DNA of 64,000 bases from Gordonia neofelifaecis NRRL B-59395 (GCF_000192435.1 NZ_AEUD01000005.1:203884-267883), one strand, 5' to 3'. Shown: positions 45,443 through 54,976, counted from the stretch's first letter. The notes: generated by a model from the letters alone, not told the origin. Numbers and translations are program-made.

Positions 45443-46420
45443 ATGGCAACGCTCTGGGCGGTCAGCGACCTGCACGTCTCCCACCGAGGCAATGAGCCGA
45501 TCCTCGAGCAGATCAAGCCGTCGGACCCGGGGGACTGGCTGATCGTCGCCGGCGACGTCGCCGAACGGACCGACGACATCATCGACACGCTGCGGCGTCT
45601 GAAGAACAGATTCCACACGGTGGTCTGGGTGCCGGGGAACCACGAGCTCTACACGACCGCGAAGGACCCGTTGCAGGTGTTCGGAGTCGCGCGGTACGAC
45701 TATCTGGTTCAGGCCTGCCGCGACCTCGGCGTGGTCACGCCGGAGGATCGGTATCCGCTCTTCGACCCGGGCGACGGCACGGCACCGGTGCGTGTGGTGC
45801 CGATGTTCCTGCTCTACGACTACACGTTCCGGCCTGAGGGCACGTCGACGGCGCTGCAGGCCCTCGCCGTCGCACGCGAGGCGAACGTGGTCGCGACGGA
45901 TGAGTTCCTGCTCTCGCCCGAGCCCTTCGGCACCCGTGACGCCTGGGGCCGGGCCCGAATCGAGGCCACGCGCGCGCGGCTGGAGGCGCTCGATCCGGCT
46001 GAGCCGACCGTCCTGATCAACCACTGGCCGCTGCGCCGCGAGCCGTGCGACGCCCTGTTCTACCCGGAGTTCGCCCTGTGGTGCGGCAGTGAGCTGACCG
46101 CCGACTGGCACACCCGGTTCAACGCGGTCCGCTCCGTCTACGGTCACCTCCATATTCCGCGCACCACCTGGTACGACGGCGTGCGGTTCGAGGAGGTGTC
46201 CGTCGGCTACCCGCGCGAGTGGAACCGCCGCGGGCTCCCGAAGCCGCTGCTGCGGAACATCTGGCCCGACGACGGTCTGCGCGAGGGGGACCTGCACGAG
46301 TTCGGCGCGCGGTTCGACCTGCCGCCGGACTACAAGGAGCAGGCGGCGGCGTTCCGGGCGAGAGTGGAGCGGACGCGGGCGCGTCGCGCCGAGTCGAACC
46401 GGAAGGACGACATCCTGTGA
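45443..46420 (+). CDS. Calcineurin-like metallophosphoesterase
   Basis: 325 residues. Motifs DLHVSH, AGDVAERTDD, GNHELY, NHWPLRRE and VYGHLHIPR give the dinuclear metal site. ATG 45443 (MATLWAVSDLH) is preferred over ATG 45434 because family members start there. It precedes pptT with a 4-base overlap. In M. tuberculosis the equivalent neighbour is reported to be PptH, a phosphopantetheinyl hydrolase that opposes PptT, so that role is likely here by synteny. Confidence 0.9.
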   Translation: MATLWAVSDLHVSHRGNEPILEQIKPSDPGDWLIVAGDVAERTDDIIDTLRRLKNRFHTVVWVPGNHELYTTAKDPLQVFGVARYDYLVQACRDLGVVTPEDRYPLFDPGDGTAPVRVVPMFLLYDYTFRPEGTSTALQALAVAREANVVATDEFLLSPEPFGTRDAWGRARIEATRARLEALDPAEPTVLINHWPLRREPCDALFYPEFALWCGSELTADWHTRFNAVRSVYGHLHIPRTTWYDGVRFEEVSVGYPREWNRRGLPKPLLRNIWPDDGLREGDLHEFGARFDLPPDYKEQAAAFRARVERTRARRAESNRKDDIL

Positions 46421-47091
46421 TCGAAGATCTGATGCCCGCGGGCGTCGGTTCGGCCGAGTCCTTCGGCGACCCGGAGGGGCTGACGGTGATGCCCGCCGAG
46501 GAGAGTCTGATCGGCCGCGCGGTCGAGAAGCGCCGCCGGGAGTTCACCACCGCCCGTCACTGTGCCCGACAGGCGTTGGGCCAGATCGGCATCGATCCGG
46601 TGCCGATCCTCCGCGGAGAGCGCGGGATGCCGCTGTGGCCGCGTCAGGTGGTCGGCAGCATGACGCACTGCGACGGCTACCGGGCCGCGGTGACCGCCTA
46701 CTCGATGCAGGTCCGTTCGCTCGGGATCGACGCGGAACCGCACGAGGCGCTACCCGACGGAGTACTCGATCACACGAGCGTCGAAGCCGAGCGGGAGGTC
46801 CTGGCCGGCCGGGACCGGGACCTGCACTGGGACCGTCTGCTGTTCTGCGCCAAGGAGGCCACCTACAAGGCCTGGTTCCCGCTGACCGAGCGTTGGCTGG
46901 GCTTCGAGGACGCGCACATCACGTTCGAGCGCGACGACTCGATTGGCACCGCGGGCGAGCCTGCCGGTACCTTCACCTCGACCATCCTGATCGACGGCGC
47001 GGTGATCGACGGCGGACCGCCGCTGTTGACGCTGCCCGGCCGCTGGCAGATCTCCCGCGGTTTGATCCTCACCACGATTGCACTCACCTGA
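46417..47091 (+). CDS. pptT: 4'-phosphopantetheinyl transferase PptT
   Basis: 224 residues. Sfp-type enzyme that activates acyl- and peptidyl-carrier proteins of lipid and siderophore synthesis. RREFTTARHCARQAL, VGSMTHCDGY, LGIDAEPHEAL and FCAKEATYKAWFPLT carry the CoA/Mg ligands (Asp and Glu of GIDAE; Glu of KEA). GTG 46417 overlaps the phosphoesterase stop (GTGA). truB begins one base after its stop. Confidence 0.94.
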   Translation: MIEDLMPAGVGSAESFGDPEGLTVMPAEESLIGRAVEKRRREFTTARHCARQALGQIGIDPVPILRGERGMPLWPRQVVGSMTHCDGYRAAVTAYSMQVRSLGIDAEPHEALPDGVLDHTSVEAEREVLAGRDRDLHWDRLLFCAKEATYKAWFPLTERWLGFEDAHITFERDDSIGTAGEPAGTFTSTILIDGAVIDGGPPLLTLPGRWQISRGLILTTIALT

Positions 47092-47092
47092 C

Positions 47093-47992
47093 ATGGCAGA
47101 CGCCTCCATCGAGAACGCCGGACTCCTCGTCGTCGACAAAGCCGCAGACATGACCAGCCACGACGTGGTCGCGAAGTGCCGCAAGGCCTTCAATACCCGA
47201 CGGGTCGGGCATGCCGGCACCCTGGATCCGATGGCCACGGGTGTCCTCGTCATCGGCATCGAACGCGCGACCAAGCTGCTCGGGCTGCTCTCACTGACCA
47301 CCAAGTCGTACGCTGCGACCATCCGCCTGGGGCAGTCGACGTCGACCGACGACGCCGAGGGCGAGGTCATCGAATCGCGGGACGCCTCGGGGGTCGGCGA
47401 TGAGGAGATCGCGGCGGTCGTCGCGTCGCTCACCGGCGACATCGAGCAGGTGCCTGCGAAGGTGAGCGCGATCAAGGTCGACGGTCGTCGCGCCCACGCG
47501 CTCGTCCGCACCGGGGCCGAGTTCGAACTGCAGGCGCGGCCGGTCACCGTCCACCGTTTCGACGTGCTCGATACTCGCCGGGACGGCGAGTTCATCGACC
47601 TCGACGTCGAGGTCGACTGCTCGTCGGGCACCTATATCCGATCTCTGGCAAGGGATCTCGGTGCCGCGCTCGGAGTCGGCGGGCACCTGACAGTGCTACG
47701 TCGCACCGCCGTCGGGCCGTTCACCCTGGAGCACTCCCGGACGATGGCCGATGTCGACGAGAATCCCGGTTTGAGCCTCGGCATCGACGACGCGGCCAAG
47801 TTGTGCTTCCCGCACCGCGCGATCTCCGACGACGAGGCCGAGTCGATCAGCCAGGGCCGCTGGCTGGAGCCGGTGGGGATGAAGGGGATCTACACGGTCG
47901 TCGATCCGAGCGGTCAGGCCATCGCGCTGGTCCAGGAGAAGGGCCGGCGCGCGAGTTCGGTGATGGTCGTGCGTCCGGCGACCCTGCGCTGA
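47093..47992 (+). CDS. truB: tRNA pseudouridine(55) synthase TruB
   Basis: 299 residues. Makes pseudouridine 55 in tRNA. LLVVDKAADMTSHDVV, the catalytic Asp in GHAGTLDPMATGVL, RLGQSTSTDDAEGE and SCSSGTYIRSLARDLG-type motif (CSSGTYIRSLARDLG) are present. The C-terminal domain is of the actinobacterial type. Part of the phosphoesterase-pptT-truB cluster. Confidence 0.96.
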   Translation: MADASIENAGLLVVDKAADMTSHDVVAKCRKAFNTRRVGHAGTLDPMATGVLVIGIERATKLLGLLSLTTKSYAATIRLGQSTSTDDAEGEVIESRDASGVGDEEIAAVVASLTGDIEQVPAKVSAIKVDGRRAHALVRTGAEFELQARPVTVHRFDVLDTRRDGEFIDLDVEVDCSSGTYIRSLARDLGAALGVGGHLTVLRRTAVGPFTLEHSRTMADVDENPGLSLGIDDAAKLCFPHRAISDDEAESISQGRWLEPVGMKGIYTVVDPSGQAIALVQEKGRRASSVMVVRPATLR

Positions 47993-48037
47993 CGGGGACG
48001 GCAGATTCCGTCGACTCGTCGAACCCGGCGGACGCCG

Positions 48038-48778
48038 CTATCGCAGATGCCGGACGAAGAAGTCGTTCGCCGCGTCGCCCGCGTGAGCGGGAACGCCGGT
48101 GTGTCCGCCCATGTTGGCGACCAGCGTCTTCTCGGCTGACCCGAAGGCGTCGAACAGATCGAGGGCCATCTGTCGGTCGTTGCCCTCGTCGTCCCACTGC
48201 AGCAGGACGTGAAGCGGAATGGTGACCGTCCGTGCCTCTGTCATGGTCGACCGCGGCACGTAGCTGCCCGCGAACATGCCTGCGGCGCTGATCCGCGGCT
48301 CGGTCGCCGCGAGCCGGGTGGCGAGGGCGATGACCCCGCCGGAGTATCCGACGCGGTCGGCGATCTCGGGCAGTTCGAGGAGCGCGTCGAGCGTCGCCTG
48401 CCATTCGGGTGCGGCCTGGTCGACGAGCGGCAGGATCAGGCGGTCGACGACATCGTCGGGAACCGACTCGCCGGCTGCGACGGCCCGGCGGAGGTCCGCG
48501 CGCGCCTGGTCCATGCCGGGGAGCGGCGGGCGGTCACCGCTGCCGGGCAGTTCGATCGCCGCGGTCGCGAAGCCCGACGCCGCGGCGTGCCGAGCACGCC
48601 CGAGCAACCGGGGGTACATCCGCTCCATCCCGAGGCCGCCGGGCTGGCCGGCAAGGATCAGCGGCACCGGAGTGGACGGGGACGCCGATTCCGGTGTCCA
48701 CAGGATGCCGGGGACGCCGCCGAGAGCGAATCGGCGTTCGACGATCCCGTCGGCGCGCACAGAATCGGTGAAGTCCAT
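48038..48778 (-). CDS. Alpha/beta hydrolase (dienelactone-hydrolase-like)
   Basis: 246 residues. Oxyanion region LAGQPGGLG, nucleophile elbow GYSGG (Ser), acid in LQWDDEGND and His in MGGHTGVP form a serine hydrolase triad. A GAAGGG lies about 9 bases upstream of ATG 48778. Substrate unknown. Convergent with truB across 45 bases. Confidence 0.8.
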   Translation of the reverse strand: MDFTDSVRADGIVERRFALGGVPGILWTPESASPSTPVPLILAGQPGGLGMERMYPRLLGRARHAAASGFATAAIELPGSGDRPPLPGMDQARADLRRAVAAGESVPDDVVDRLILPLVDQAAPEWQATLDALLELPEIADRVGYSGGVIALATRLAATEPRISAAGMFAGSYVPRSTMTEARTVTIPLHVLLQWDDEGNDRQMALDLFDAFGSAEKTLVANMGGHTGVPAHAGDAANDFFVRHLR

Positions 48779-48835
48779 GGGTCGGCCCTTCGTCAGTCGG
48801 CTCGGAGTCGTACGTCCAGTATCCGCGACTCTCGA

Positions 48836-48870
48836 CGACAGATCCCGCGTCCGGGACGCGGGATCTGTCG
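48836..48870. terminator. Hairpin downstream of mntR
   Basis: CGACAGATCCCGCGT pairs perfectly with 48856-48870 (15 bp) around a 5-base loop. Imperfect pairing continues outward for about another 10 bases. It follows the mntR 3' end on the minus strand and is probably its terminator. The region 48779-48935 holds no other signal I can recognise. Confidence 0.65.
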
Positions 48871-48935
48871 ACGGGAGTGGAGAATGACGGTGCGCGGGTC
48901 AGTCGAATGTCGTACGCCAGGCGTCCGCCGGCATC

Positions 48936-49616
48936 TCAGCCGTTGAGGAAGATCGCGCGGGCGGCGATGTCGCCGAGGTGGATCGGGTCGGAGCCGTCGA
49001 TGCAGACCGTGATGGTGCCGGCGAACGGCCGTTTCTCGGTGACCTGGACGCGACAGTCGAGGTTGACGCCGATCTCCTCGAAGTAGCGGAGCATCTCGGG
49101 GTCGGCGTCGGAGATCCGGGTGATGACGCCGGACTCGTCGACGTCGAGATCGGCGAGCTGCTGCGAGCCCGCTTCCGGAACGGTGCCGTCGGCGGCGGGG
49201 ATCGGATCGCCGTGCGGGTCGCGCTTCGGGTGCCCGAGCTTGGCGTCGATGTGGGTGAGCAACTGCTCGGACACCGCGTGCTCGAGGATCTCGGCTTCGG
49301 CATGGACTTCGTCCCAGCGGTATCCGAGTTCGCGGACGAGGAAGGTCTCGAGGAGCCGGTGCCGACGGACCATGCCGACGGCGGCCACCCGGCCGGTGTC
49401 GGTCAGGGTCACCGCGCCGTAGGGCGCGTGGTCGACGAGCCCTTGGTCGGCGAGCTTGCGGATGCCCTCCGACGCCGTGGAGGGCGAGACCCCGAGCTTC
49501 TCGGCGAGCAGTTTCGTGGTGACCTTGGCGTCCGACCACTCCTGCGAAGTCCAGATCACTTTCAGATAGTCCTGGGTAACCGAGGTGAGTTCGTTCACCG
49601 GGCGAGAGTCGGGCAT
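48936..49616 (-). CDS. mntR: DtxR-family metal-dependent repressor (MntR/SirR type)
   Basis: 226 residues. N-terminal winged helix LTSVTQDYLKVIWTSQEWS and TTKLLAEKLGVSPSTASEGIRKL; dimerisation/metal domain with RRHRLLETFLVRELGYRWDEVHAEAEILEHAVS; C-terminal SH3-like domain. The AEILEHAVS context and syntenic position before ribF fit the manganese-type SirR/MntR rather than IdeR. TAAGGT (complement of 49624-49629) ends 7 bases before ATG 49616. Divergent from ribF. Confidence 0.9.
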   Translation of the reverse strand: MPDSRPVNELTSVTQDYLKVIWTSQEWSDAKVTTKLLAEKLGVSPSTASEGIRKLADQGLVDHAPYGAVTLTDTGRVAAVGMVRRHRLLETFLVRELGYRWDEVHAEAEILEHAVSEQLLTHIDAKLGHPKRDPHGDPIPAADGTVPEAGSQQLADLDVDESGVITRISDADPEMLRYFEEIGVNLDCRVQVTEKRPFAGTITVCIDGSDPIHLGDIAARAIFLNG

Positions 49617-49661
49617 ACGTACGACCTTACCCACCGAATGTGCAGGGGCCTGCGCGAGTCG

Positions 49662-49667
49662 TAGGCT
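49662..49667 (+). promoter_or_regulatory. Leaderless -10 element TAGGCT of ribF
   Basis: TAGGCT ends 6 bases before GTG 49674 and lies about 32 bases from the divergent mntR -10, so the two promoters are close enough to influence each other. Confidence 0.6.
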
Positions 49668-49673
49668 TACCGT

Positions 49674-50636
49674 GTGTTGCGTTGGCGAGGTTTGGACGAC
49701 ATCCCTGCGGGCTGGGGCCGATGCGTGGTCACCATCGGCGTATTCGACGGAATTCATCGGGGGCATGCTCAGCTGATCGCAGCCGCCACGAAGGCGGCCG
49801 CCGAACGCGGAGTGCCCTCGGTGCTGATGACCTTCGACCCGCACCCTTCATCGGTGGTGCGGTCGGGCGCGTACCCGCCGCAATTGTCGACCCTGCGGCG
49901 CCGGGCCGAGCTCGCCGAGGAACTCGGCATCGACGTCTTCTGCGTGATCCCGTTCTCGCCGACGCTGTCGGCGCAGTCGCCGGAGGACTTCGTCCACTCG
50001 GTCCTCGTCGAGGAACTGCACGCCGCCGAAGTGGTGGTCGGCGACAACTTCACGTTCGGCCACAAGGCGCTCGGCGACGTCCCGCGACTGCGGGAACTGG
50101 GGGAGCGCTTCGGATTCGAGGTCACCGCGATCAAGCTGTTCGGCGAGCACGCCGTCACCTATTCGTCGACCTACATCAGATCGTGCGTGGCGGCGGGCGA
50201 CGTGGAACTGGCCGCGGAGGCGCTGGGTCGACCGCACCGGGTCGAGGGCGTCGTGGTGCACGGTGAGCGCCGCGGGCGCGACCTGGGCTTTCCGACGGCC
50301 AACGTCGCGCCGCCCGAGCACACGGCGATCCCCGGCGACGGGGTGTACGCGGCGTGGTTCACCGTGCTCGACAGCGCCACCGAACCCGAGGGGATCACCA
50401 TCGGGGCGCGGTACCCGGCCGCCGTCTCGGTCGGCACCAACCCCACCTTCTCCGGCCGGGTGCGGACGGTCGAGGCGTATGTGCTCGACGTGTCCGCGGA
50501 CTTCTACGGTCAGCACGTGGCCGTCGACTTCGTGTCCCGACTGCGCGGCATGGAGCCGTTCGACAGCATCGACGCGCTGATCGCCGAGATGAACAACGAC
50601 GTCGAGCGGACCCGGACACTGCTGGGTGCGGAGTAG
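49674..50636 (+). CDS. ribF: Bifunctional riboflavin kinase / FAD synthetase
   Basis: 320 residues. N-terminal FMN adenylyltransferase: TIGVFDGIHRGHAQLI, MTFDPHPSSVV, GDNFTFGHKALGD and YSSTYIRSCV. C-terminal riboflavin kinase: HGERRGRDLGFPTANV and the TNPTFSGRVRTVEAYVLD segment. GTG 49674 with the leaderless promoter fixes the start. A membrane-protein gene follows after 3 bases. Confidence 0.96.
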   Translation: MLRWRGLDDIPAGWGRCVVTIGVFDGIHRGHAQLIAAATKAAAERGVPSVLMTFDPHPSSVVRSGAYPPQLSTLRRRAELAEELGIDVFCVIPFSPTLSAQSPEDFVHSVLVEELHAAEVVVGDNFTFGHKALGDVPRLRELGERFGFEVTAIKLFGEHAVTYSSTYIRSCVAAGDVELAAEALGRPHRVEGVVVHGERRGRDLGFPTANVAPPEHTAIPGDGVYAAWFTVLDSATEPEGITIGARYPAAVSVGTNPTFSGRVRTVEAYVLDVSADFYGQHVAVDFVSRLRGMEPFDSIDALIAEMNNDVERTRTLLGAE

Positions 50637-50639
50637 CCG

Positions 50640-51116
50640 GTGAATCGGAACCCCTGGCGGTTGATGACCGCATTCGGGGCAGCGGTCGGCGGTGTGCTCA
50701 TGGTCGGCGGTGGACTCAGTCGGTGGTACGACGCGACAGCGCTCGGACTGGAGCCGATCGAGTTCCGCGGCACCGTGGTCGCGTACGGCGATGAGGTGAT
50801 CGGACGAGTGTGGCCCGGCTGGGCGATCGTCGGACTGGGCCTGCTCGCAGTCCTGGGCGGACTGCTCGCGGTGTTCTGGCCGTCGCGCGCCGCGGTCGTG
50901 CCTGCGGTCGCGGGACTGGCGGGGTTGGGTCTCTCGGTGCTGTTCTGCGTCGATCCGACCGTCGCGATGACTTCGGTAGCGCAGCAGTTGGGCGGCAGTA
51001 CGGACATGTTCGGTGAGCTCACGGTGTCGGCGGGTCTGGTGGTCGCCGCCGTCGGCTCGGCACTGGCGACGTGTTCGGGAGCGGCCGGCCTCGTCCTCTC
51101 CCGTCGCGGTCGCTGA
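50640..51116 (+). CDS. Small membrane protein, Trp-associated (four-helix) type
   Basis: 158 residues with four hydrophobic segments (about 7-25, 58-80, 84-102, 128-148) and an extracytoplasmic loop FRGTVVAYGDEVIGRVWPGW. It recalls the TIGR02234/Trp_oprn_chp-like family, but I am not sure. GTG 50640 is 3 bases after ribF, so probably cotranscribed. Confidence 0.65.
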   Translation: MNRNPWRLMTAFGAAVGGVLMVGGGLSRWYDATALGLEPIEFRGTVVAYGDEVIGRVWPGWAIVGLGLLAVLGGLLAVFWPSRAAVVPAVAGLAGLGLSVLFCVDPTVAMTSVAQQLGGSTDMFGELTVSAGLVVAAVGSALATCSGAAGLVLSRRGR

Positions 51117-51141
51117 TTTCCGCCGAGCGCCCTGCCGCTGG

Positions 51142-51147
51142 TAACCT
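51142..51147 (+). promoter_or_regulatory. -10 element TAACCT of rpsO
   Basis: TAACCT fits the consensus; a leader of about 85 bases then leads to AAGGAGA (51225-51231) and ATG 51238. Confidence 0.5.
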
Positions 51148-51237
51148 TGTCGGCTGGTGTCAGCTGCGGTCCGTGGCGGCGCACCCCCTGCTGGTGCGGG
51201 GCCTGGAGCACGGAACTGAAAATCAAGGAGATCTCTC

Positions 51238-51507
51238 ATGGCTCTTACCGCCGAAGAGAAGAAGGCCATCCTCAGCGAGTACGGTCTGCACGAGACCGAC
51301 ACCGGTTCGCCCGAGGCGCAGGTCGCACTGCTGACCAAGCGCATCACCGACCTCACCGAGCACCTCAAGTTCCACAAGCACGATCACCACAGCCGTCGTG
51401 GTCTGCTGCTGCTCGTCGGTCGTCGCCGTCGCCTGCTCAAGTACGTCGCAAGCGTCGACATCAACCGCTACCGCTCGCTGATCGAGCGCCTGGGCCTGCG
51501 TCGCTGA
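51238..51507 (+). CDS. rpsO: 30S ribosomal protein S15
   Basis: 89 residues, full length. Binds 16S rRNA and helps form the central domain and bridge B4. [39 protein letters not shown] and [20 protein letters not shown] are the family motifs. Precedes pnp as in most bacteria, with a terminator and new promoter in between. Confidence 0.98.
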   Translation: MALTAEEKKAILSEYGLHETDTGSPEAQVALLTKRITDLTEHLKFHKHDHHSRRGLLLLVGRRRRLLKYVASVDINRYRSLIERLGLRR

Positions 51508-51525
51508 CGCACCCCCTGATTGCTT

Positions 51526-51562
51526 CTGCGGCCGTCGTTCCCACCGGGGACGGCGGCCGCAG
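51526..51562 (+). terminator. Hairpin terminator after rpsO
   Basis: A 17-bp stem (51526-51542 with 51546-51562; two G-U pairs as RNA) closes on a 3-base loop, followed by CTGTCTGTC. Its left arm begins CTGCGGCCG. It separates rpsO from the pnp leader. Confidence 0.7.
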
Positions 51563-51619
51563 CTGTCTGTCCGGCGCGCGACGACCGGCGACAGCCGCCG
51601 GTCTCAGCAGGGAGAATGC

Positions 51620-51889
51620 TAGGCTGGTACCCGGACGAAGGCCGCTCGGCGGCAGTTCGGAAGTGATCGTCGGATCGGTCCTCGGTAGTGGCCGCCGGAA
51701 TTCAGTGAGATTCCGGCCGCTTCGATCGAAGGCCGTCTGCTCACGGCGCAGGTGCGCCGTCCACTTCCGGCGCGTGTCACGCGCCCGTCGTCTGCCGGCT
51801 TGCCGCGCCTTGCGCGAGCCGGCCCCTGAATACGAGGTCGCGGACGCCTGTGGAGGCATGGCCGCGGCCGCCACGAAAGGTAAACACTC
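51620..51889 (+). promoter_or_regulatory. Promoter and structured 5' leader of pnp
   Basis: The -10 TAGGCT (51620-51625) implies a leader of about 255 bases. It contains four consecutive hairpins: 51694-51717 (GCCGGAAT with ATTCCGGC), 51743-51760 (ACGGCGCA with TGCGCCGT), 51769-51785 (GGCGCG with CGCGCC) and 51794-51823 (GCCGGCT with AGCCGGC, enclosing CGCGC/GCGCG). GAAAGG (51875-51880) precedes the TTG start. Long structured pnp leaders mediate autoregulation in E. coli; here that is inference. Confidence 0.6.
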
Positions 51890-54142
51890 TTGACTGATGT
51901 CAACGCCGACTTCGATGATTCGGTCACCGAAGTCTCCGCCGTCATCGACAACGGTTCGTTCGGCACCCGCACGATCACCTTCGAGACCGGTCGCCTCGCG
52001 CTGCAGGCCGCCGGATCGGTAGTCGCCTACCTCGACGAGGGCACGATGATCCTCTCGACGACCACCGCGTCCAAGAACCCGAAGGAGCACTTCGACTTCT
52101 TCCCGCTGACGGTCGACGTCGAGGAGCGCATGTACGCCGCGGGTCGCATCCCCGGTTCGTTCTTCCGTCGCGAGGGCCGCCCGTCCACCGACGCGATCCT
52201 GACCTGCCGTCTCATCGACCGTCCGCTGCGCCCGTCGTTCGTCGACGGACTGCGCAACGAGATCCAGATCGTCGAGACCGTGCTGTCGCTCGATCCCAAG
52301 GACCTCTACGACGTCGTCGCGATCAACGCCGCATCGGCGTCCACCCAGATCGCCGGCCTGCCGTTCTCCGGCCCGGTCGGCGGCGTGCGCGTGGCACTGA
52401 TCCCGACCGAGGAGAACAAGGCCGGCCAGTGGGTCGCGTTCCCGACGGTCGAGCAGCTCGAGGGCGCCGTGTTCGACATGGTCGTCGCCGGTCGCCTCGT
52501 CGACGGCGACGTCGCGATCATGATGGTCGAGGCCGAGGCCACCGACAACGTCCTGGCACTGATCGCCGACGGCGCGACCGCGCCGAGCGAGGCCGTCGTC
52601 GCCGAGGGCCTGGAGGCCGCCAAGCCGTTCATCGCGACCCTGTGCGAGGCGCAGAAGCAGCTGGCCGCCGCGGCTTCCAAGGAGACCCGCGACTTCCCGC
52701 TGTTCCCGCCGTACAAGGACGACGCCTACGAGGCCGTCGCCGAGTTCGCGACCGCACGCCTCGGCGAGGCCATGTCGATCGCCGACAAGCAGGAGCGCGA
52801 CGGCGCGACCGACGCACTCAAGGGCGACGTGCTCGAGGCGCTCGGCGAGCGCTTCGAGGGACGCGAGGGCGAGCTGGGTGCGGCGTACCGTTCGCTCACC
52901 AAGAAGCTGGTCCGCCAGCGCATCCTGACCGACCACTTCCGCATCGACGGCCGCGGCATCACCGACATCCGCTCGCTGTCGGCCGAGGTCGGCATCATCC
53001 CGCGCGCCCACGGCAGCGCCCTGTTCGAGCGCGGCGAGACCCAGATCATGGGCGTCACCACCCTCGACATGGTCAAGATGGCCCAGCAGATCGACTCGCT
53101 CGGACCCGAGACCAGCAAGCGCTACATGCACCACTACAACTTCCCGCCGTACTCGACCGGTGAGACCGGCCGCGTCGGCTCGCCGAAGCGTCGCGAGATC
53201 GGCCACGGCGCGCTCGCCGAGCGCGCTCTGGTGCCGGTGCTCCCGAGCGTCGAGGAGTTCCCGTATGCGATCCGTCAGGTGTCCGAGGCCCTCGGCTCCA
53301 ACGGATCCACCTCGATGGGCTCGGTCTGCGCGTCGACCATCTCGCTGCTGAACGCGGGCGTCCCGCTGAAGGCGCCGGTCGCCGGCATCGCGATGGGCCT
53401 GGTCTCCGACGAGGTCACCATCGACGGCAAGACCGAGACCCGGTACGTGGCTCTCACCGACATCCTCGGTGCCGAGGACGCGTTCGGCGACATGGACTTC
53501 AAGGTCGCGGGCACCAAGGACTTCGTGACCGCACTCCAGCTCGACACCAAGCTCGACGGCATCCCCTCGAAGGTGCTGGCCGGCGCGCTGAGCCAGGCCA
53601 AGCAGGCCCGCCTCACCATTCTGGACGTCCTGGCCGAGGCCATCGACGAGCCGGACGAGATGAGCCCGTACGCGCCGCGCATCACGACCATCAAGATCCC
53701 GATGGACAAGATCGGCGAGCTGATCGGCCCCAAGGGCAAGACGATCAACGGCATCACCGAGGAGACCGGCGCCAACATCTCGATCGAGGACGACGGCACC
53801 GTGTTCATCGGTGCGGCCGACGGCCCGTCGGCTCAGGCCGCGATCGACAAGGTCAACGCCATCGCCAACCCGCAGCTGCCCAAGGTCGGCGAGCGCTTCC
53901 TGGGCACGGTCGTCAAGACGGCAGCCTTCGGCGCCTTCGTCTCGCTGCTGCCGGGCCGCGACGGTCTGGTCCACATCAGCAAGCTGGGCAACGGCAAGCG
54001 GATCGGCAAGGTCGAGGACGTCGTCAAGGTCGGCGACAAGCTTCAGGTCGAGATCGCGGACATCGACGAGCGCGGCAAGATCAGCCTCGTCCCGGTCCGT
54101 GAGGACGCCGAGGTCAAGGAAGAGGCCACGGCCGACGCCTGA
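51890..54142 (+). CDS. pnp: Polyribonucleotide nucleotidyltransferase (PNPase / GpsI)
   Basis: 750 residues. 3'-5' phosphorolytic RNase and, in reverse, polymerase. Two RNase PH-like domains (first from [16 protein letters not shown]; second from [20 protein letters not shown]), then KH ([19 protein letters not shown]) and S1 ([23 protein letters not shown]-type segment). TTG 51890 follows GAAAGG at 9 bases; no ATG or GTG is suitably placed in this frame. Length is normal. Confidence 0.97.
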   Translation: MTDVNADFDDSVTEVSAVIDNGSFGTRTITFETGRLALQAAGSVVAYLDEGTMILSTTTASKNPKEHFDFFPLTVDVEERMYAAGRIPGSFFRREGRPSTDAILTCRLIDRPLRPSFVDGLRNEIQIVETVLSLDPKDLYDVVAINAASASTQIAGLPFSGPVGGVRVALIPTEENKAGQWVAFPTVEQLEGAVFDMVVAGRLVDGDVAIMMVEAEATDNVLALIADGATAPSEAVVAEGLEAAKPFIATLCEAQKQLAAAASKETRDFPLFPPYKDDAYEAVAEFATARLGEAMSIADKQERDGATDALKGDVLEALGERFEGREGELGAAYRSLTKKLVRQRILTDHFRIDGRGITDIRSLSAEVGIIPRAHGSALFERGETQIMGVTTLDMVKMAQQIDSLGPETSKRYMHHYNFPPYSTGETGRVGSPKRREIGHGALAERALVPVLPSVEEFPYAIRQVSEALGSNGSTSMGSVCASTISLLNAGVPLKAPVAGIAMGLVSDEVTIDGKTETRYVALTDILGAEDAFGDMDFKVAGTKDFVTALQLDTKLDGIPSKVLAGALSQAKQARLTILDVLAEAIDEPDEMSPYAPRITTIKIPMDKIGELIGPKGKTINGITEETGANISIEDDGTVFIGAADGPSAQAAIDKVNAIANPQLPKVGERFLGTVVKTAAFGAFVSLLPGRDGLVHISKLGNGKRIGKVEDVVKVGDKLQVEIADIDERGKISLVPVREDAEVKEEATADA

Positions 54143-54154
54143 TCGCCTACGACG

Positions 54155-54188
54155 AACGGCCCGCAACGCTGATGCGTTGCGGGCCGTT
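54155..54188. terminator. Terminator between pnp and the convergent membrane protein
   Basis: AACGGCCCGCAACGC (54155-54169) pairs perfectly with 54174-54188 around TGAT, ending in TTT. It serves pnp and may serve the convergent gene too. Confidence 0.85.
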
Positions 54189-54214
54189 TCGCGTGTCGGC
54201 CCCGGACATCACAC

Positions 54215-54976
54215 CTAGGCCGGGTCCCGAACCGGTTGCTCGATGGGCAGGCCCATGATCTGCCGGAAGCAGTGCGCCTGAACCAGCGCGGCCAGCGGTC
54301 CGGCGACGATCAAGCCGACGAAGTAGACCAGGAAGCCGACGACGATCAGGCCGCCGCAGACCAGCAGGGTCAGCAGTGAGGCGACGACGCGGGTGCGAGT
54401 GATCCGCTGCGATGCCTTCACCGAATCGATCGGACCGGTCTCCGTGCCGATCGCGATGAGAATCGAGAACTGCCAGAAGTACAGGACGATGAGCGCCGGA
54501 ATGATGAAGGCGATCGCACCGAGGATGAGACCGACGCACGCGATGGTGACCGTGCGGACCGTGTTCCGGAAATGCATCGGCACGAGGAACGCCTTGGGCC
54601 CGATCGACTCGCCGCGGGCGGCGCGAATCGCGCCGGAGACGGTGCAGTTCTGGAAGTACAACGTGACGTTCATCGACACGAAGTAGAGGATCAAGCCGAT
54701 CACGATGGTCTTGGCGTCGAACTTCGGGTCCTCGAAGACTCTCGAGAAGATCACGTGATGGCGCAGGTCCGAGAAATAGATCCGGGGCCGATTGACCGAG
54801 ACCCACTGTCCGATCAGGGTGAGCACGAAGGCCATGACGGTCGAGATCAGGCCGGGAACGATCATGGACCAGGGGTGCGCGCGGAACTGGCCCCACGACC
54901 ACCGCAGCGCGGCCGCGATGTCGATCTCCCGATCCGGGATGTCGAAGTTGCCGACGAGAGGCGACGGTGCGATCAT
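54215..54976 (-). CDS. Multi-pass membrane protein of unknown function
   Basis: 253 residues. A soluble N-terminus (PDREIDIAAALRWSWGQFRAHPW) is followed by about six hydrophobic segments (MIVPGLISTVMAFVLTLI, TIVIGLILYFVSMNVTLYF, TIACVGLILGAIAFIIPALI, LLTLLVCGGLIVVGFLVYFV and others). The layout resembles bacterial YciC/DUF975-like membrane proteins. TAGAGT (complement of 54985-54990) ends 8 bases before ATG 54976, fixing the start. Divergent from the amidase. Confidence 0.75.
   Translation of the reverse strand: MIAPSPLVGNFDIPDREIDIAAALRWSWGQFRAHPWSMIVPGLISTVMAFVLTLIGQWVSVNRPRIYFSDLRHHVIFSRVFEDPKFDAKTIVIGLILYFVSMNVTLYFQNCTVSGAIRAARGESIGPKAFLVPMHFRNTVRTVTIACVGLILGAIAFIIPALIVLYFWQFSILIAIGTETGPIDSVKASQRITRTRVVASLLTLLVCGGLIVVGFLVYFVGLIVAGPLAALVQAHCFRQIMGLPIEQPVRDPA

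Noticed and set aside
51461-54166. A 901-codon open frame antisense to pnp
   Set aside because: Shadow of pnp; the sense strand carries all PNPase motifs and a normal length.
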